DNA from: Congzhengia sp045576635
GTDB taxonomy: Bacteria; Bacillota; Clostridia; UBA1381; UBA9506
Length of the DNA stretch: 64,000 nt
NCBI GenBank assembly: GCA_045576635.1
Contig: JAZNGT010000015.1
Coordinates: 96,707-160,706, forward strand
Reading direction: 5' to 3'
The position numbers and the translations under genes were made by a program. A model generated the notes under the pieces. That model made no database searches, had not been told where the DNA came from, and saw nothing but the letters and a program-made list of their open reading frames with translations. This document shows positions 10,101 to 18,672 of this stretch, one piece after another (position 1 is the first letter of the stretch; every line of letters starts with the position of its first letter).

Positions 10101-10710
10101 GTTCTACACGTTCTTCAAGTTCAGATATGATATCGTAGACTCTGTCTAAATTCTCATTTGTACGTGTGAGTTTACGCTCTGCATCTTCTTTTCTGTATCT
10201 GTATTTCGAAATACCGGCAGCCTCTTCAAATATCTGACGTCTGTCATCGGATTTTGTAGAAAGGATTTCTTCAATTTTGCCCTGACCGACCATAGAATAA
10301 CCGTCACGTCCGAGACCTGTGTCCATAAAAACTTCATGGATGTCTTTCAGCCTACACTGTGACTTGTTGATCATATACTGGCTTTCGCCGGACACAAAAA
10401 CCTTACGGGTAACTTCAATTTCATCAAAATCGATGTTAAACTTTCTGTCCTTGTTGTCTAAAACAAGCGTAACTTCTGCAAAACCCATCGGGTTTCTTTT
10501 CTGCGTTCCGCTAAATATAACGTCTTCCATTTTGCTACCGCGGAGCATTTTTGCACTCTGCTCACCCAAAACCCAGCGAACCGCATCAGAAATGTTACTC
10601 TTTCCGCTTCCGTTCGGTCCGACAATCGCGGTGATGCCGTCTGAAAAATCAAGTGATATTTTATCTGCAAATGACTTAAATCCGTTTACTTTAATCCCTT
10701 TAAGACGCAT
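7153..10710 (-). CDS. smc: Chromosome segregation protein SMC
   Basis: 1185 residues, full length for bacterial SMC. The N-terminal ATPase half has Walker A GPNGSGKSNISDAVRW. Two long coiled-coil arms (about 170-500 and 670-1000, rich in Glu/Lys heptads) flank a hinge (about 510-660, with GYAKPVKTVLKEH and GNAVQNIVV). The C-terminal ATPase half has signature LLSGGERALSAIALLFAIL and Walker B FCFLDEIEAALDD. It dimerises at the hinge and condenses and segregates the chromosome with ScpA/ScpB, which are not in the window. It overlaps the end of the radical SAM gene by 25 nt and ends the plsX-acpP-rnc-smc cluster. Confidence 0.97.
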   Translation of the reverse strand: MRLKGIKVNGFKSFADKISLDFSDGITAIVGPNGSGKSNISDAVRWVLGEQSAKMLRGSKMEDVIFSGTQKRNPMGFAEVTLVLDNKDRKFNIDFDEIEVTRKVFVSGESQYMINKSQCRLKDIHEVFMDTGLGRDGYSMVGQGKIEEILSTKSDDRRQIFEEAAGISKYRYRKEDAERKLTRTNENLDRVYDIISELEERVEPLKLQSEKAKKYLTYKEDLKIYEVNDAIRIIEGGNEVIGGLDDKLTIVEEQLEHAKNAAEEAEKTQEAYYQKARLGEERIQETAQKIRELTETISIKKGEIDIFKNTISGNEVLKERIRAELTEITDKKLSMEQERKNEEAEIEKLNVTISEIDAKIAELTEKSTSVQFGTDEQNAKISALNEKVASQIEKLSELKIALSNQKITRESLLARKESILEESEDRTGEKEGLLEKIKEIDAEIKRKKTYQEKIEKELFELKRSADESQKKISELKNEINENTIALNEKESRKKLLENMEQNFEGYAKPVKTVLKEHESGELKGAEIYGPVSKLIKVPAKYQTAIEIALGNAVQNIVVKSEADAKKAISCLKAKNAGRATFLPLTSMKVKKSDTSLLNEVGYLGMANELVSCEKAYEMVVDFLLSKTAVIDTVDNAIAISKKYKNSTRLVTLAGELFHVGGAMSGGSFYRQASVMGRETEIKTLEKEIPKLSGEIKTLSGKLDALEKQMTGISTEIQKTSEAVSDNNGEILILDRDKAHTELLMNQIETAFRRVQEELASLDEKISKTKTRESELEDEIKTQESLIREEQIEIQKEESGIQDAIAKQQEFTEQIITQNIQRTGVLKDVEVLSEKMNKLSEDISLCEANTNLHLSEIADIESKNEALRLDILKKQDETQEDTKEIQRLDEESLALQNEKKQFDEKDRSILDEIKSLRENVFSLTDEQGRLSQKKVKAETELENTINNLWDEYELTYSDALPYKKDLGTPQEVSKEILSLKRKISGLGNVNVDAIEEYKTVSERYEFLSGQRDDLISAQKDLTAIITDMTKVMRKEFETKFYEIAKYFKNTFTELFGGGTASLTLDDPDNILESGINIDVQPPGKKLQSLMLLSGGERALSAIALLFAILKTRPTPFCFLDEIEAALDDVNVYRFADYIKRYSRDTQFIVVTHRRGTMEAADMIYGVTMQEKGVSKLLELRLDEIAE

Positions 10711-11714
10711 ACGTCGCCGCCTTTCTTATGTTTTACAAAAATCTCGTACGGTGAAACAGAGTTATCCTGCACGATATCTATTTTAAACCCGAGTTCATGC
10801 ATTTTTTTTACGTTTTTCTTATTGCATCCCAAAACAAACGAGACACTTTTAGGATTAACAAAAAGTTCCGCATTAGATGTAACAACATTCCGAAGTTTTT
10901 GAAAGCAAATTTCACTTAAAACGAGTTCTCCGAATGCCGGATGATATGGACCGGCTAAAACTTCTTTATCCAGATTAATGCTATCAGATGACAAAAGTCC
11001 CATACGGATAACCGGAATGTTTGTTTTATCAAATTCCTGCTTTAAGCGCGCACAAAGAGAAACTGCTGCATCAAGCGTTTGAGGAACGTATTCTTTTCTC
11101 AAAAACAAATCAGCAAGGTAAGTCCCCTTTAAAACAAGCGTCGGATAAATGCGGACGCAGTCGGGCGAAAGAGAGATGATTTTTTTTGCAGTCTCAATTG
11201 CTATTTCATCTGTGTCCCCTAAAAGTCCTGTCATCATTTGAAGTCCAAGCTTTAAACCTGCACTTTTTATAACAGAAGATGCACGTTCGGTATCAGCCGA
11301 TGTGTGACCACGACGGTTTTGTAAAAGCACATCATCGTCCATAGACTGCGCGCCAAGTTCAATCAAATCGACGCCGTAGGATTTTAAAAATTCTACGCAT
11401 TCATGCGAGATATAATCAGGTCTTGTAGAAACGCGAATGCTTTTCACGTCGCCGTTTTTAACATACTTGTATGCTACTTTTAAACACGCCTCTTGCACAT
11501 TTTTTTCAATACCGGTAAAACTACCGCCAAAAAAGCCGATTTCTACTTCGTGATTCTCTTTCATCGTACAAAGTGCATCTTGTATGGTTTTGTCAGCAAG
11601 TTCAGGTGTCACCAACGCATCCTGCCCTGTGATCGAATGCTGATTACAAAAAGAGCAACTGTTTTTGCACCCCATGTGCGGTACAAAAATTGGAATTGTT
11701 TTATGCTTTATCAT
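10686..11714 (-). CDS. Radical SAM protein (Elp3-like family)
   Basis: 342 residues. The iron-sulfur motif GCKNSCSFCNQ (C-x3-C-x2-C) lies near residue 20, followed by EIGFFGGSFTGI and STRPDYIS, typical of the Elp3/YhcC-type radical SAM branch, and ELGAQSMDDDVL. There is no acetyltransferase domain, so it is not a full Elp3. Homologues occur in this position, between rnc and smc, in many Clostridia. The substrate is unknown; a role in RNA modification is a guess from the family. It starts 5 nt after the rnc stop and overlaps smc, so it is part of that operon. Confidence 0.85.
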   Translation of the reverse strand: MIKHKTIPIFVPHMGCKNSCSFCNQHSITGQDALVTPELADKTIQDALCTMKENHEVEIGFFGGSFTGIEKNVQEACLKVAYKYVKNGDVKSIRVSTRPDYISHECVEFLKSYGVDLIELGAQSMDDDVLLQNRRGHTSADTERASSVIKSAGLKLGLQMMTGLLGDTDEIAIETAKKIISLSPDCVRIYPTLVLKGTYLADLFLRKEYVPQTLDAAVSLCARLKQEFDKTNIPVIRMGLLSSDSINLDKEVLAGPYHPAFGELVLSEICFQKLRNVVTSNAELFVNPKSVSFVLGCNKKNVKKMHELGFKIDIVQDNSVSPYEIFVKHKKGGDVCVLKGLK

Positions 11715-11719
11715 ATCTT

Positions 11720-12415
11720 CTACCGAACCGTTTTCATTTTTATCATAGCATTTTGAGCAGCATTTTGCTCCGCTTTTTTCTTACTGCTGCCCTCGCCTGT
11801 TCCCATAAGGTTGCCATTTAAATATACGTTTACAGTGAACATTTTGTTATGGTCGGGACCGGATTCATTCTCTACCACATACTGAATGTTTACGTCACCG
11901 TTTATTTGTGCTGCTTCCTGAAAATCAGTTTTATAATCTTTAAACATTTTGCCGCGTGATGCATCTAAAATTGTTTCGTAAAGCTGACCTAACACCCATT
12001 CGCGTACAGTTTCTAAACTACTGTCTAAATAAATTGCCGCAATTAACGCTTCGAACGCGTCGGCTAAAATGGACATACGGCTCCTTCCGCCCATATGTTC
12101 TTCGCCTTTTCCGAGTATCATAAACTTTCCAAGGTCAATGCCTACCGCGCACTCCCACAACGAACGCTCGCAAACAACTGCTGCACGCATTTTTGTAAGT
12201 TTTCCCTCGGGAAGTTTCGGAAAGTTTTCAAAAATATAGCGACTTACAACCAATCCCAACACGGAGTCACCCAAAAACTCCAACCGTTCGTTAAACGGGA
12301 TGTTCTTGTTTTTATTTTCGTTCGCATAGGAACTATGTGTAAGTGCAAGTTTTAAAAGGCTCTCATCCGAAAAGGTATAGCCTATAATTTCCTGAAATTC
12401 TTTTAATTTATTCAT
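11720..12415 (-). CDS. rnc: Ribonuclease III
   Basis: 231 residues. The catalytic signature NERLEFLGDSVLG is intact near residue 40, with the second acidic cluster at ADAFEALIAAIYLD; a dsRNA-binding domain (about 155-228) ends in GEGSSKKKAEQNAAQNAM. It cleaves double-stranded RNA in rRNA and mRNA processing. AAAGGAT lies 9 nt before the ATG. The 140-nt region upstream is highly structured and may be its own target. Confidence 0.96.
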   Translation of the reverse strand: MNKLKEFQEIIGYTFSDESLLKLALTHSSYANENKNKNIPFNERLEFLGDSVLGLVVSRYIFENFPKLPEGKLTKMRAAVVCERSLWECAVGIDLGKFMILGKGEEHMGGRSRMSILADAFEALIAAIYLDSSLETVREWVLGQLYETILDASRGKMFKDYKTDFQEAAQINGDVNIQYVVENESGPDHNKMFTVNVYLNGNLMGTGEGSSKKKAEQNAAQNAMIKMKTVR

Positions 12416-12444
12416 GCTTTTATCCTTTCATGTTTAAAAAGGCT

Positions 12445-12550
12445 TTTTCGTATAGAACGAAAACAAACGCATAAATTCGCTTCTTACCGAACTGTAGGAA
12501 ACAGATTTATACGTTCAACGAATCACAGGGGAAGGTTTTAAGCCTTCCCC
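12445..12550 (-). promoter_or_regulatory. Structured acpP-rnc intergenic region, possible RNase III leader
   Basis: Consecutive inverted repeats: GGGGAAGG/CCTTCCCC (12528-12550, 8 bp), a 9-bp stem CGCATAAAT/ATTTATACG with one G-U (12468-12476 with 12505-12513) enclosing a small CTGT/ACAG hairpin (12492-12504), and TTTTCGT/ACGAAAA (12445-12463, 7 bp). None is followed by a proper T-run on the minus strand. Known case: E. coli RNase III cleaves its own mRNA leader; a similar role here is inference. Confidence 0.5.
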
Positions 12551-12556
12551 TAATAT

Positions 12557-12784
12557 TTACTGGTTGTTTTTAATATAATCAACCGCATCTTTCACAGTTA
12601 CGATTTTTTCAGCTTCTGTATCAGGGATTTCCATATCAAAGGCTTCTTCCATAGCCATAATCAATTCGACAACATCTAATGAATCTGCCCCCAAATCCTC
12701 AACAAAGGCGGTAGATGGTTCAATTGTCTGTGCGTCCACGCCAAGTTGATCTGCAATAATGTCACGAATTTTTTCAAACTCCAT
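12557..12784 (-). CDS. acpP: Acyl carrier protein
   Basis: 75-residue acidic protein. The phosphopantetheine attachment Ser is in DLGADSLDVVELIMAMEE (about residue 36). It carries acyl chains for fatty acid and phospholipid synthesis, consistent with plsX just upstream; rnc follows. A G-rich ribosome site (GGGGGTGAAATGA) precedes the ATG. Length is standard for the family. Confidence 0.97.
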   Translation of the reverse strand: MEFEKIRDIIADQLGVDAQTIEPSTAFVEDLGADSLDVVELIMAMEEAFDMEIPDTEAEKIVTVKDAVDYIKNNQ

Positions 12785-12857
12785 TCATTTCACCCCCCCG
12801 TTTTTAAAATTCGTTATGTAAACCCTCGTCTTATTAGACTTCGGTAAACAGCATGTT

Positions 12858-13871
12858 TTATTCTGTTTCTTCTTCCGCTTTCTTTGCATAAAGCATACGA
12901 AGTTCATCGTTTAGACCGGTTTTTGCAAAAACGATTGCACTTTTGATTGCATTTTCTATGGCTTTTGCATCGGAGCTGCCGTGTGCCTTAATCACAACAC
13001 CGTCAAGTCCTAAAAGCGGAACGCCGCCATACTCTGAATAATCGAGCATGGATTTTAGTTCTTTGATATGCGGTTTTAATACCAATGCCGCAAGTTTTGT
13101 GAAAAAAGTTTTCATAAAACTTTTTTTGATGAGTCTGAATAAAGCGGCCGCAGTACCCTCTATGGATTTAATAATCATATTTCCGGTGAACCCGTCACTT
13201 ACAATTACGTTTGCCGTACCACTTATAACCTCACGTGCTTCAATATTACCGCAAAAACAAATGCTTTTATTTTCTTTTAAAAGCACATGCGCTTTTTGAT
13301 ACGCCTCTGTGCCTTTTTGTTCTTCTGTACCGATATTTGCAAGATACACTTTGGGGGACTGAACACCTAACACTTTCTCAGCGTATAAAGAACCCATCTG
13401 TCCGAATTGTGCCAAAACTTCGGGCTTGCAGTCCGCATTTGCGCCAACATCTAACATAACACATTTTGTGTTGTTAACCGTCGGAATAAATGCAATAAGC
13501 GCAGGTCGTTTTATGCCTTTAATTCTTCCCAAATGCCGAAATGCACCTGCAAAATACGCGCCGGTATTTCCAGCACTAAGAACTGCATCGACTTTGCCTT
13601 CTTTGTAAAGTTCAAACGAGACCAGCATAGAAGAATTTTTCTTTTTGCGGATTGCATCAACAGGCGAATCGTGACCTTCTATGATTTCGTCTGCGTGCTT
13701 AATTGAAATATTGCCTTCTGTATATCCAAACGCAAGTAATTTTTCTTTTAAAATGTCTTCTTTTCCGACAAGAACAATTTCGCATCCAAGGTTTTTTTCT
13801 GCCTGAATACATCCCTTTACGATTTCGTCCGGCGCATTGTCACCGCCAAAGGCGTCAACCGCAATTCGCAT
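12858..13871 (-). CDS. plsX: Phosphate acyltransferase PlsX
   Basis: 337 residues. It opens with MRIAVDAFGGDNAP, the family hallmark, and has DEIIEGHDSPVDAIRKKKNSS and SDGFTGNMIIK. It converts acyl-ACP to acyl-phosphate, the first step of bacterial phospholipid synthesis with PlsY. Start ATG 13871 is preceded by AGGAG 8 nt away; a TTG three codons upstream is less likely. It is first in the plsX-acpP-rnc-radical SAM-smc run. Confidence 0.96.
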   Translation of the reverse strand: MRIAVDAFGGDNAPDEIVKGCIQAEKNLGCEIVLVGKEDILKEKLLAFGYTEGNISIKHADEIIEGHDSPVDAIRKKKNSSMLVSFELYKEGKVDAVLSAGNTGAYFAGAFRHLGRIKGIKRPALIAFIPTVNNTKCVMLDVGANADCKPEVLAQFGQMGSLYAEKVLGVQSPKVYLANIGTEEQKGTEAYQKAHVLLKENKSICFCGNIEAREVISGTANVIVSDGFTGNMIIKSIEGTAAALFRLIKKSFMKTFFTKLAALVLKPHIKELKSMLDYSEYGGVPLLGLDGVVIKAHGSSDAKAIENAIKSAIVFAKTGLNDELRMLYAKKAEEETE

Positions 13872-13933
13872 GTAGATCAACTCCTAATACTATATAATAA
13901 TATTATATACTTATATTAAATAAATAGCAAGCA

Positions 13934-15793
13934 TTATTTTCGGAAGAATGCAAATATGTTTTCAGCGCATTTTTGAGATATCCCTGCCTGTTTCAGTTCT
14001 TCTACCGAAGCCGTTTTAATCGATTTTAAATTCTTAAAATGCACAAAGAGTTTTTGTACACTTTTTTCTCCTACGCCGGAAATTTTTTCGAGTTCGGAAT
14101 GCTTTAAATTTTTACTACGCAGTGTACGATGATATTGAATCGCAAAACGGTGTACCTCCTCCTGAATAGAAGATACAAGCCTAAATTCGTTTGAGTTAGG
14201 TTTCAGCCCCACGCTTTCTCCGTCAGATCGAAGAAGCATTGCTGTTTTGTGCTTATCATTTTTCACCATTGCAAAAAGCGGAATATCAGTATCAATAAGG
14301 GATAAAAGTTCACTTATTACTGAAAGGTGCCCTTTCCCGCCGTCTAAGAAAATGCAGTCGGGCAACGGGAGAAACTTCGCTTTTTCTCGTGTAAGTTCAC
14401 CGTTTTCTATGAGTTTTTCTTCATCACGTGCGTGTTCTATGCGCCTTAAAATCATCTCTGACATACTATTATAATCGTCGCCGCCCATTGCAGTTTCAAT
14501 TTTAAATCGTCTGTATGCGCGCTTTAACGGCTCACCATTTTGGAATACAACCATCGAGCCGACGTTGTCTTTTCCTGCGGTATTCGATACATCATATGCT
14601 TCTATACGACACGGAGGCGTAGGAAGATTCAGTTCTTGTTTTAAGTCAAGAATGATGCGTTTAATTCCCTTTTTTCCTTCTGCATTTTTTAAAATATGAT
14701 TGAGTGCTGCTTGTTTTGCATTTTTGTTTGCCATATCAACAAGCGCTTTTTTCGCACCTTTTACGGGTGTGTGAATTTTAACTGCATGACCTGAAATTTC
14801 AGAAAGCCAAGCAGAAAGAAGTGTTTCTTCGTCACATTTAAACTGAATATAAATAGCGCTCGGTACAAAATCTGCATTATGATAAAATTGCTTTATAAAA
14901 CTTTCTGCAACTTCGGTATCCAGCATATCTTTTGTGTTTGTAATCTGTGTACTATGACGTCCTAAAAGGCGTCCTGAACGAATAAAAAACACTTCAACAA
15001 AAGTTTTGTTTTCTTGGTTATAAAAACCGATTACGTCTTCATTTGAAAGGCGTCCTGACACAACTTTCTGTTGTTTTTCCATTTCGCGAATCGCATTTAG
15101 TTTGTCACGAATTGCCGCAGCACGTTCAAATGCCAATTCTTCAGATGCTTTTTGCATTTCGCCACTTAATTCTTTTATGAGTTCACTTGCGCCGCCGTCT
15201 AAAAATCTACACGCTTTTTGAATTCGTTCTGCATAGTCTGACTTTTCGATAACATTTTCACACGGTGCACAGCATCTGTCTATTTGCGCATTGATGCATG
15301 CACGCTTTTTGCCCATATCCTTTGGCAGATGAATCTCGCACGTCGGAATTTTAAATAGTTTTGAGGTAAGATCGATTACTTCGCGCACATTGGCAGCGCT
15401 TGTGTAAGGACCAAAATATTTTGCACCGTCACGCTCCATTCTCCGTGCAAAGCGAAGTTTGGGGTATGGTTCATTTACTGTCACCTTAATGTAAGGATAA
15501 TTTTTGTCATCTTTTAGGAGGATGTTATAATACGGCTTATATTTCTTGATCAGATTACACTCTAAAATGAGCGCTTCCAGTTCAGAATCCGTTAAAATAT
15601 ATTCAAAGGAATCGACGCGTGAAACCATCGCAATAACTTTTTTGGGATGCTTTTTGACGTTTTGGAAATACTGCTTGACACGGTTTTTTAAGACCTTGGC
15701 TTTTCCAACGTAGATAACAGTACCGTTTTTATCTTTCATGATATACACACCCGGGTCTTCCGGAAGATTTTTAAGCGCATCTAAATCGACCAT
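13934..15793 (-). CDS. uvrC: Excinuclease ABC subunit C
   Basis: 619 residues. N-terminal GIY-YIG nuclease (DPGVYIMKDKNGTVIYVGKAK), a Cys cluster CINAQIDRCCAPC, a UVR/UvrB-binding helix (about 195-235), the RNase H-like endonuclease with YDVSNTAGKDNVGSMVVF and FLDGGKGHL, and a C-terminal helix-hairpin-helix (about 560-619). It makes both incisions in nucleotide excision repair. Start ATG 15793 has AGGAGG 7 nt before it. Its partner uvrA is at 41.2-44.1 kb. Confidence 0.97.
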   Translation of the reverse strand: MVDLDALKNLPEDPGVYIMKDKNGTVIYVGKAKVLKNRVKQYFQNVKKHPKKVIAMVSRVDSFEYILTDSELEALILECNLIKKYKPYYNILLKDDKNYPYIKVTVNEPYPKLRFARRMERDGAKYFGPYTSAANVREVIDLTSKLFKIPTCEIHLPKDMGKKRACINAQIDRCCAPCENVIEKSDYAERIQKACRFLDGGASELIKELSGEMQKASEELAFERAAAIRDKLNAIREMEKQQKVVSGRLSNEDVIGFYNQENKTFVEVFFIRSGRLLGRHSTQITNTKDMLDTEVAESFIKQFYHNADFVPSAIYIQFKCDEETLLSAWLSEISGHAVKIHTPVKGAKKALVDMANKNAKQAALNHILKNAEGKKGIKRIILDLKQELNLPTPPCRIEAYDVSNTAGKDNVGSMVVFQNGEPLKRAYRRFKIETAMGGDDYNSMSEMILRRIEHARDEEKLIENGELTREKAKFLPLPDCIFLDGGKGHLSVISELLSLIDTDIPLFAMVKNDKHKTAMLLRSDGESVGLKPNSNEFRLVSSIQEEVHRFAIQYHRTLRSKNLKHSELEKISGVGEKSVQKLFVHFKNLKSIKTASVEELKQAGISQKCAENIFAFFRK

Positions 15794-15819
15794 ATTCACT
15801 CCTCCTCTCTTAATATCTT

Positions 15820-15866
15820 AAAAGAAAAAATAAAGGGATATGCGATTGTTCTCACACATCCCTTTT
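15820..15866 (-). terminator. Terminator after the HPr gene
   Basis: Stem formed by AAAGGGAT.TG (15832-15842) and CA.ATCCCTTT (15854-15864), then on the minus strand TTTATTTTTTC. It lies between the HPr and uvrC genes. Confidence 0.8.
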
Positions 15867-15878
15867 GCGTAAAATGTA

Positions 15879-16142
15879 TTAGTCACTGAAATTTGATTCA
15901 ATCAATGCGATAAGCGCGTCAAGCGCTTCCTTTTCGTCTGTACCATCGGTAATAATCGTAATTTCCATACCTTTGGTAATGCCCAAGGATAAAACACCTA
16001 AAAGACTCTTCGCATTCACGCGACGCTCATCTTTTTCAACCCAAATACTTGATTTGAATTCGTTTGATTTCTGTATAAAAAATGTCGCCGGTCTCGCATG
16101 CAGACCTACCTGATTCTGAACAACAATTGTTTTTGATACCAT
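15879..16142 (-). CDS. ptsH: HPr phosphocarrier protein
   Basis: 87 residues. Active-site His15 is in VGLHARPA and regulatory Ser46 is in NAKSLLGV, so both PTS phosphotransfer and HPrK-dependent catabolite control are possible. Crh proteins lack His15, so this is HPr rather than Crh. There is no ptsI next to it; it is a single-gene transcript with its own promoter and terminator. Confidence 0.93.
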   Translation of the reverse strand: MVSKTIVVQNQVGLHARPATFFIQKSNEFKSSIWVEKDERRVNAKSLLGVLSLGITKGMEITIITDGTDEKEALDALIALIESNFSD

Positions 16143-16187
16143 AAATTTACGCTCCTTAAACGATCTTCAAAAAACTATCTTATATTT

Positions 16188-16216
16188 AGAATACTAAATA
16201 TTTTAAATATTGTCAA
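16188..16216 (-). promoter_or_regulatory. Promoter of the HPr gene
   Basis: Minus strand TTGACA (16211-16216), 17 bp, TATTCT (16188-16193). About 45 nt before the start codon. Confidence 0.75.
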
Positions 16217-16291
16217 TAAACAAAATGATTTTTGTGCATAATATGTATATTTTCTTACAATAAAGATTGTTTTTTTATAAATAATATATAC

Positions 16292-17680
16292 TTAAAAATC
16301 AAATTTATCCGCAAAATATGCATCCAATTCATCGATTGAAAGCGTAATTTGTTCCATCGTGTCACGGTCACGAACCGTAACGGTATTGTTTTCAACGGAA
16401 TCAAAATCAAATGTCACGCAGAAAGGCGTACCGATTTCGTCCTGACGTCTGTAACGTTTACCGATACTTCCGGCATCGTCATAGTCGCACATATATTTCT
16501 TAGAAAGACGTTCATAAAGAGAAAGTGCTCCTTCGGAAAGTTTTTTCGAAAGCGGTAATACTGCAATTTTAACTGGCGCAAGCGCAGGATGAAGTCTTAA
16601 TACAACACGTGTATCATTTTCGCCTTCTTCTTCGTCGTATGCTTCAACTAAAAACGCAAGTGTCACACGGTCAGCGCCAAGTGACGGTTCGATACAGTAC
16701 GGAATATATTTTTCGTTTGTAATCGGGTCTGTATACTCAAAATTTTCACCGGAATGTTCTGCATGCTGTTTTAAGTCAAAGTCTGTTCTGTCAGCAATAC
16801 CCCAGAGTTCGCCCCAACCGAACGGGAACATAAATTCGATATCAGTTGTTGCATTACTGTAATGCGAAAGTTCTTCTTGGCTGTGATCACGCATCTTGAT
16901 ATTTTCTTCTTTCATACCAAGTGCCATAAGCCAGTTTTTGCAGAAGTCTTTCCAGTAAACAAACCATTCTAAATCTTCGCCGGGTTTGCAGAAAAATTCA
17001 AGTTCCATCTGCTCAAATTCACGTGTTCTGAAAATAAAGTTACCGGGGGTAATTTCATTACGGAAGGATTTACCAACCTGGCCGATACCAAACGGAACTT
17101 TTTTTCTGGTTGTTCTTTGCACGTTTTTGAAATTAACAAAGATACCCTGCGCAGTTTCGGGACGAAGGAAAAGTTCGGATGTGCTGTCTTCTGTTACGCC
17201 CTGGAAGGTTTTAAACATCAAATTGAATTTTCTGATATCTGTAAAGTTTTTCTTTCCGCATTTAGGACAAACGATGCCATTTTCGTTAATGAATTCGAGC
17301 ATCTTTTCGTTTGACCAACCGTCAACAACCGTGGGCTCACCTTTTTCAAACATAAAGTCTTCAATGAGTTTGTCTGCACGGTGACGTGCCTTACATTCTT
17401 TACAATCCATTAAAGGATCGGAAAAACCACCAACGTGACCTGATGCAACCCACGTTTTAGGGTTCATAAGAATTGCAGCATCAAGTCCTACATTGTAAGG
17501 ACTTTCCTGAATAAATTTTTTCCACCATGCACGTTTTACATTGTTTTTTAGTTCAACGCCCAAAGGACCGTAGTCCCAGGCGTTTGCCAGACCGCCGTAA
17601 ATATCTGAACCGGGGTATACAAAGCCTCTGCCTTTACAGAGTGCTACAACCTTTTCCATCGTCTTTTCTGTGTTTTGCAT
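16292..17680 (-). CDS. glyS: Glycyl-tRNA synthetase (single-chain dimer type)
   Basis: 462-residue class II synthetase of the eukaryote/archaea-like alpha2 type, not the alpha-beta GlyQS. Motifs RPETAQGIFVNFKNV, FRNEITPGNFIFRTREFEQM and EPSLGADRVTLAFLVEAY are intact; a C-x2-C pair (VCPKCGKK) and a DCKECKARHR stretch look like zinc sites. An anticodon-binding domain occupies the last 110 residues. Start ATG 17680 is set by GGAGG 7 nt upstream. It is transcribed alone from a TTGACA promoter; there is no T-box in the very short leader. Confidence 0.97.
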   Translation of the reverse strand: MQNTEKTMEKVVALCKGRGFVYPGSDIYGGLANAWDYGPLGVELKNNVKRAWWKKFIQESPYNVGLDAAILMNPKTWVASGHVGGFSDPLMDCKECKARHRADKLIEDFMFEKGEPTVVDGWSNEKMLEFINENGIVCPKCGKKNFTDIRKFNLMFKTFQGVTEDSTSELFLRPETAQGIFVNFKNVQRTTRKKVPFGIGQVGKSFRNEITPGNFIFRTREFEQMELEFFCKPGEDLEWFVYWKDFCKNWLMALGMKEENIKMRDHSQEELSHYSNATTDIEFMFPFGWGELWGIADRTDFDLKQHAEHSGENFEYTDPITNEKYIPYCIEPSLGADRVTLAFLVEAYDEEEGENDTRVVLRLHPALAPVKIAVLPLSKKLSEGALSLYERLSKKYMCDYDDAGSIGKRYRRQDEIGTPFCVTFDFDSVENNTVTVRDRDTMEQITLSIDELDAYFADKFDF

Positions 17681-17712
17681 GTAAAAACCTCCAAGAATAA
17701 TCAATTATATAT

Positions 17713-17742
17713 ACTATATCTTAAATTCGGCATTTTTGTCAA
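17713..17742 (-). promoter_or_regulatory. Promoter of glyS
   Basis: Minus strand TTGACA (17737-17742), 18 bp, TATAGT (17713-17718), directly after the queG stop codon. Confidence 0.75.
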
Positions 17743-17744
17743 GT

Positions 17745-18623
17745 TTATTTGCCAAAATTCTTTAAAATCGCGCTTTTTCCGCGCCATGCAAACGGAAAAC
17801 TACCAAACCTTTCTTTAAACTCACGGTTGCTTAATAATTCAAGATAAGATTTGTCAAGCGATTCACCTAGCGAAACAGAAAACTCAGCAATCGGCGTCAT
17901 TGCTACTTCTCTGTTGTGTGGGCATATATCCTGACAAATATCACACCCATAAACAGAATTTTGTCTTTCTAAAATTTCTTTCTGCTCCGGTGTAATTTCC
18001 TTTTGCTGTGTGATGCAGGAAACGCACTTTTCTGCACAAAGTCCTGTGTCGCAAGAAAGCGCGCCACCCGGACAGGACGAAACACATGCACCGCAATCAT
18101 CGCAGGAAATGGTTAAGGGCTTATCAGGCGCAAGTTCTAAATCCGTAATGATGTAGCCGATAAAACAGTATGAACCATATTTGGGATTAATGAGCATCGT
18201 ATTTTTTCCGAAAAAGCCGAGACCTGCAAGGTATGCAAGATACTTATCAGCGAGCGGTCCGGTATCTGTAAACGGCAAAAGTTTTGCATCATCTTTTCGC
18301 TTTTTAATAAATTCACAGATTTTTAAAAGACGCTCCATTACAACATTGTGATAATCAGTAACACATGCATATTTTGAAATATTGATTTCAGGTTTTAAAC
18401 CGCTAAAATACGGAAACAGACAAACAATAATGCTTTTTGCGCCAGCAAGCGTTTTGGATGGATCAGTACGTTTTGTTATGTCTTTTTCTTCAAAAGGCGT
18501 TACGCCATGCATTTTGCGCCTGGATTCGAGTATTTCTCTTAATTCTTCCATCGGACTTGCAGGTGCTATGCCAGTATATTCAATATCAAGTGTATTTGCA
18601 AAACGGATGATTTCCTCTTTCAT
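17745..18623 (-). CDS. queG: Epoxyqueuosine reductase-like iron-sulfur protein
   Basis: 292 residues. Two ferredoxin-type 4Fe-4S clusters are seen: CDDCGACVSSCPGGAL and CDICQDICPHNR, together with the cobalamin-domain pattern FTDTGPLADKYLAYLAGLGFFGKNTMLINPKYGSY. QueG reduces epoxyqueuosine to queuosine in tRNA anticodons. The protein ends shortly after the clusters, so it lacks the C-terminal HEAT-like repeats of the longest QueG forms. Start ATG 18623 follows AGGTG; a 14-residue longer frame would begin within the ireB terminator and is rejected. No other queuosine genes are in the window. Confidence 0.85.
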   Translation of the reverse strand: MKEEIIRFANTLDIEYTGIAPASPMEELREILESRRKMHGVTPFEEKDITKRTDPSKTLAGAKSIIVCLFPYFSGLKPEINISKYACVTDYHNVVMERLLKICEFIKKRKDDAKLLPFTDTGPLADKYLAYLAGLGFFGKNTMLINPKYGSYCFIGYIITDLELAPDKPLTISCDDCGACVSSCPGGALSCDTGLCAEKCVSCITQQKEITPEQKEILERQNSVYGCDICQDICPHNREVAMTPIAEFSVSLGESLDKSYLELLSNREFKERFGSFPFAWRGKSAILKNFGK

Positions 18624-18637
18624 GTTTTCACCTATAT

Positions 18638-18663
18638 GAAAAAGGCTGTGCCAAAGCACAGCC
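18638..18663 (-). terminator. Terminator after ireB
   Basis: 8-bp stem GGCTGTGC/GCACAGCC (18644-18651 with 18656-18663) followed on the minus strand by TTTTT. It sits right between ireB and queG, so queG may depend on read-through. Confidence 0.8.
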
Positions 18664-18672
18664 AAAATAAAA

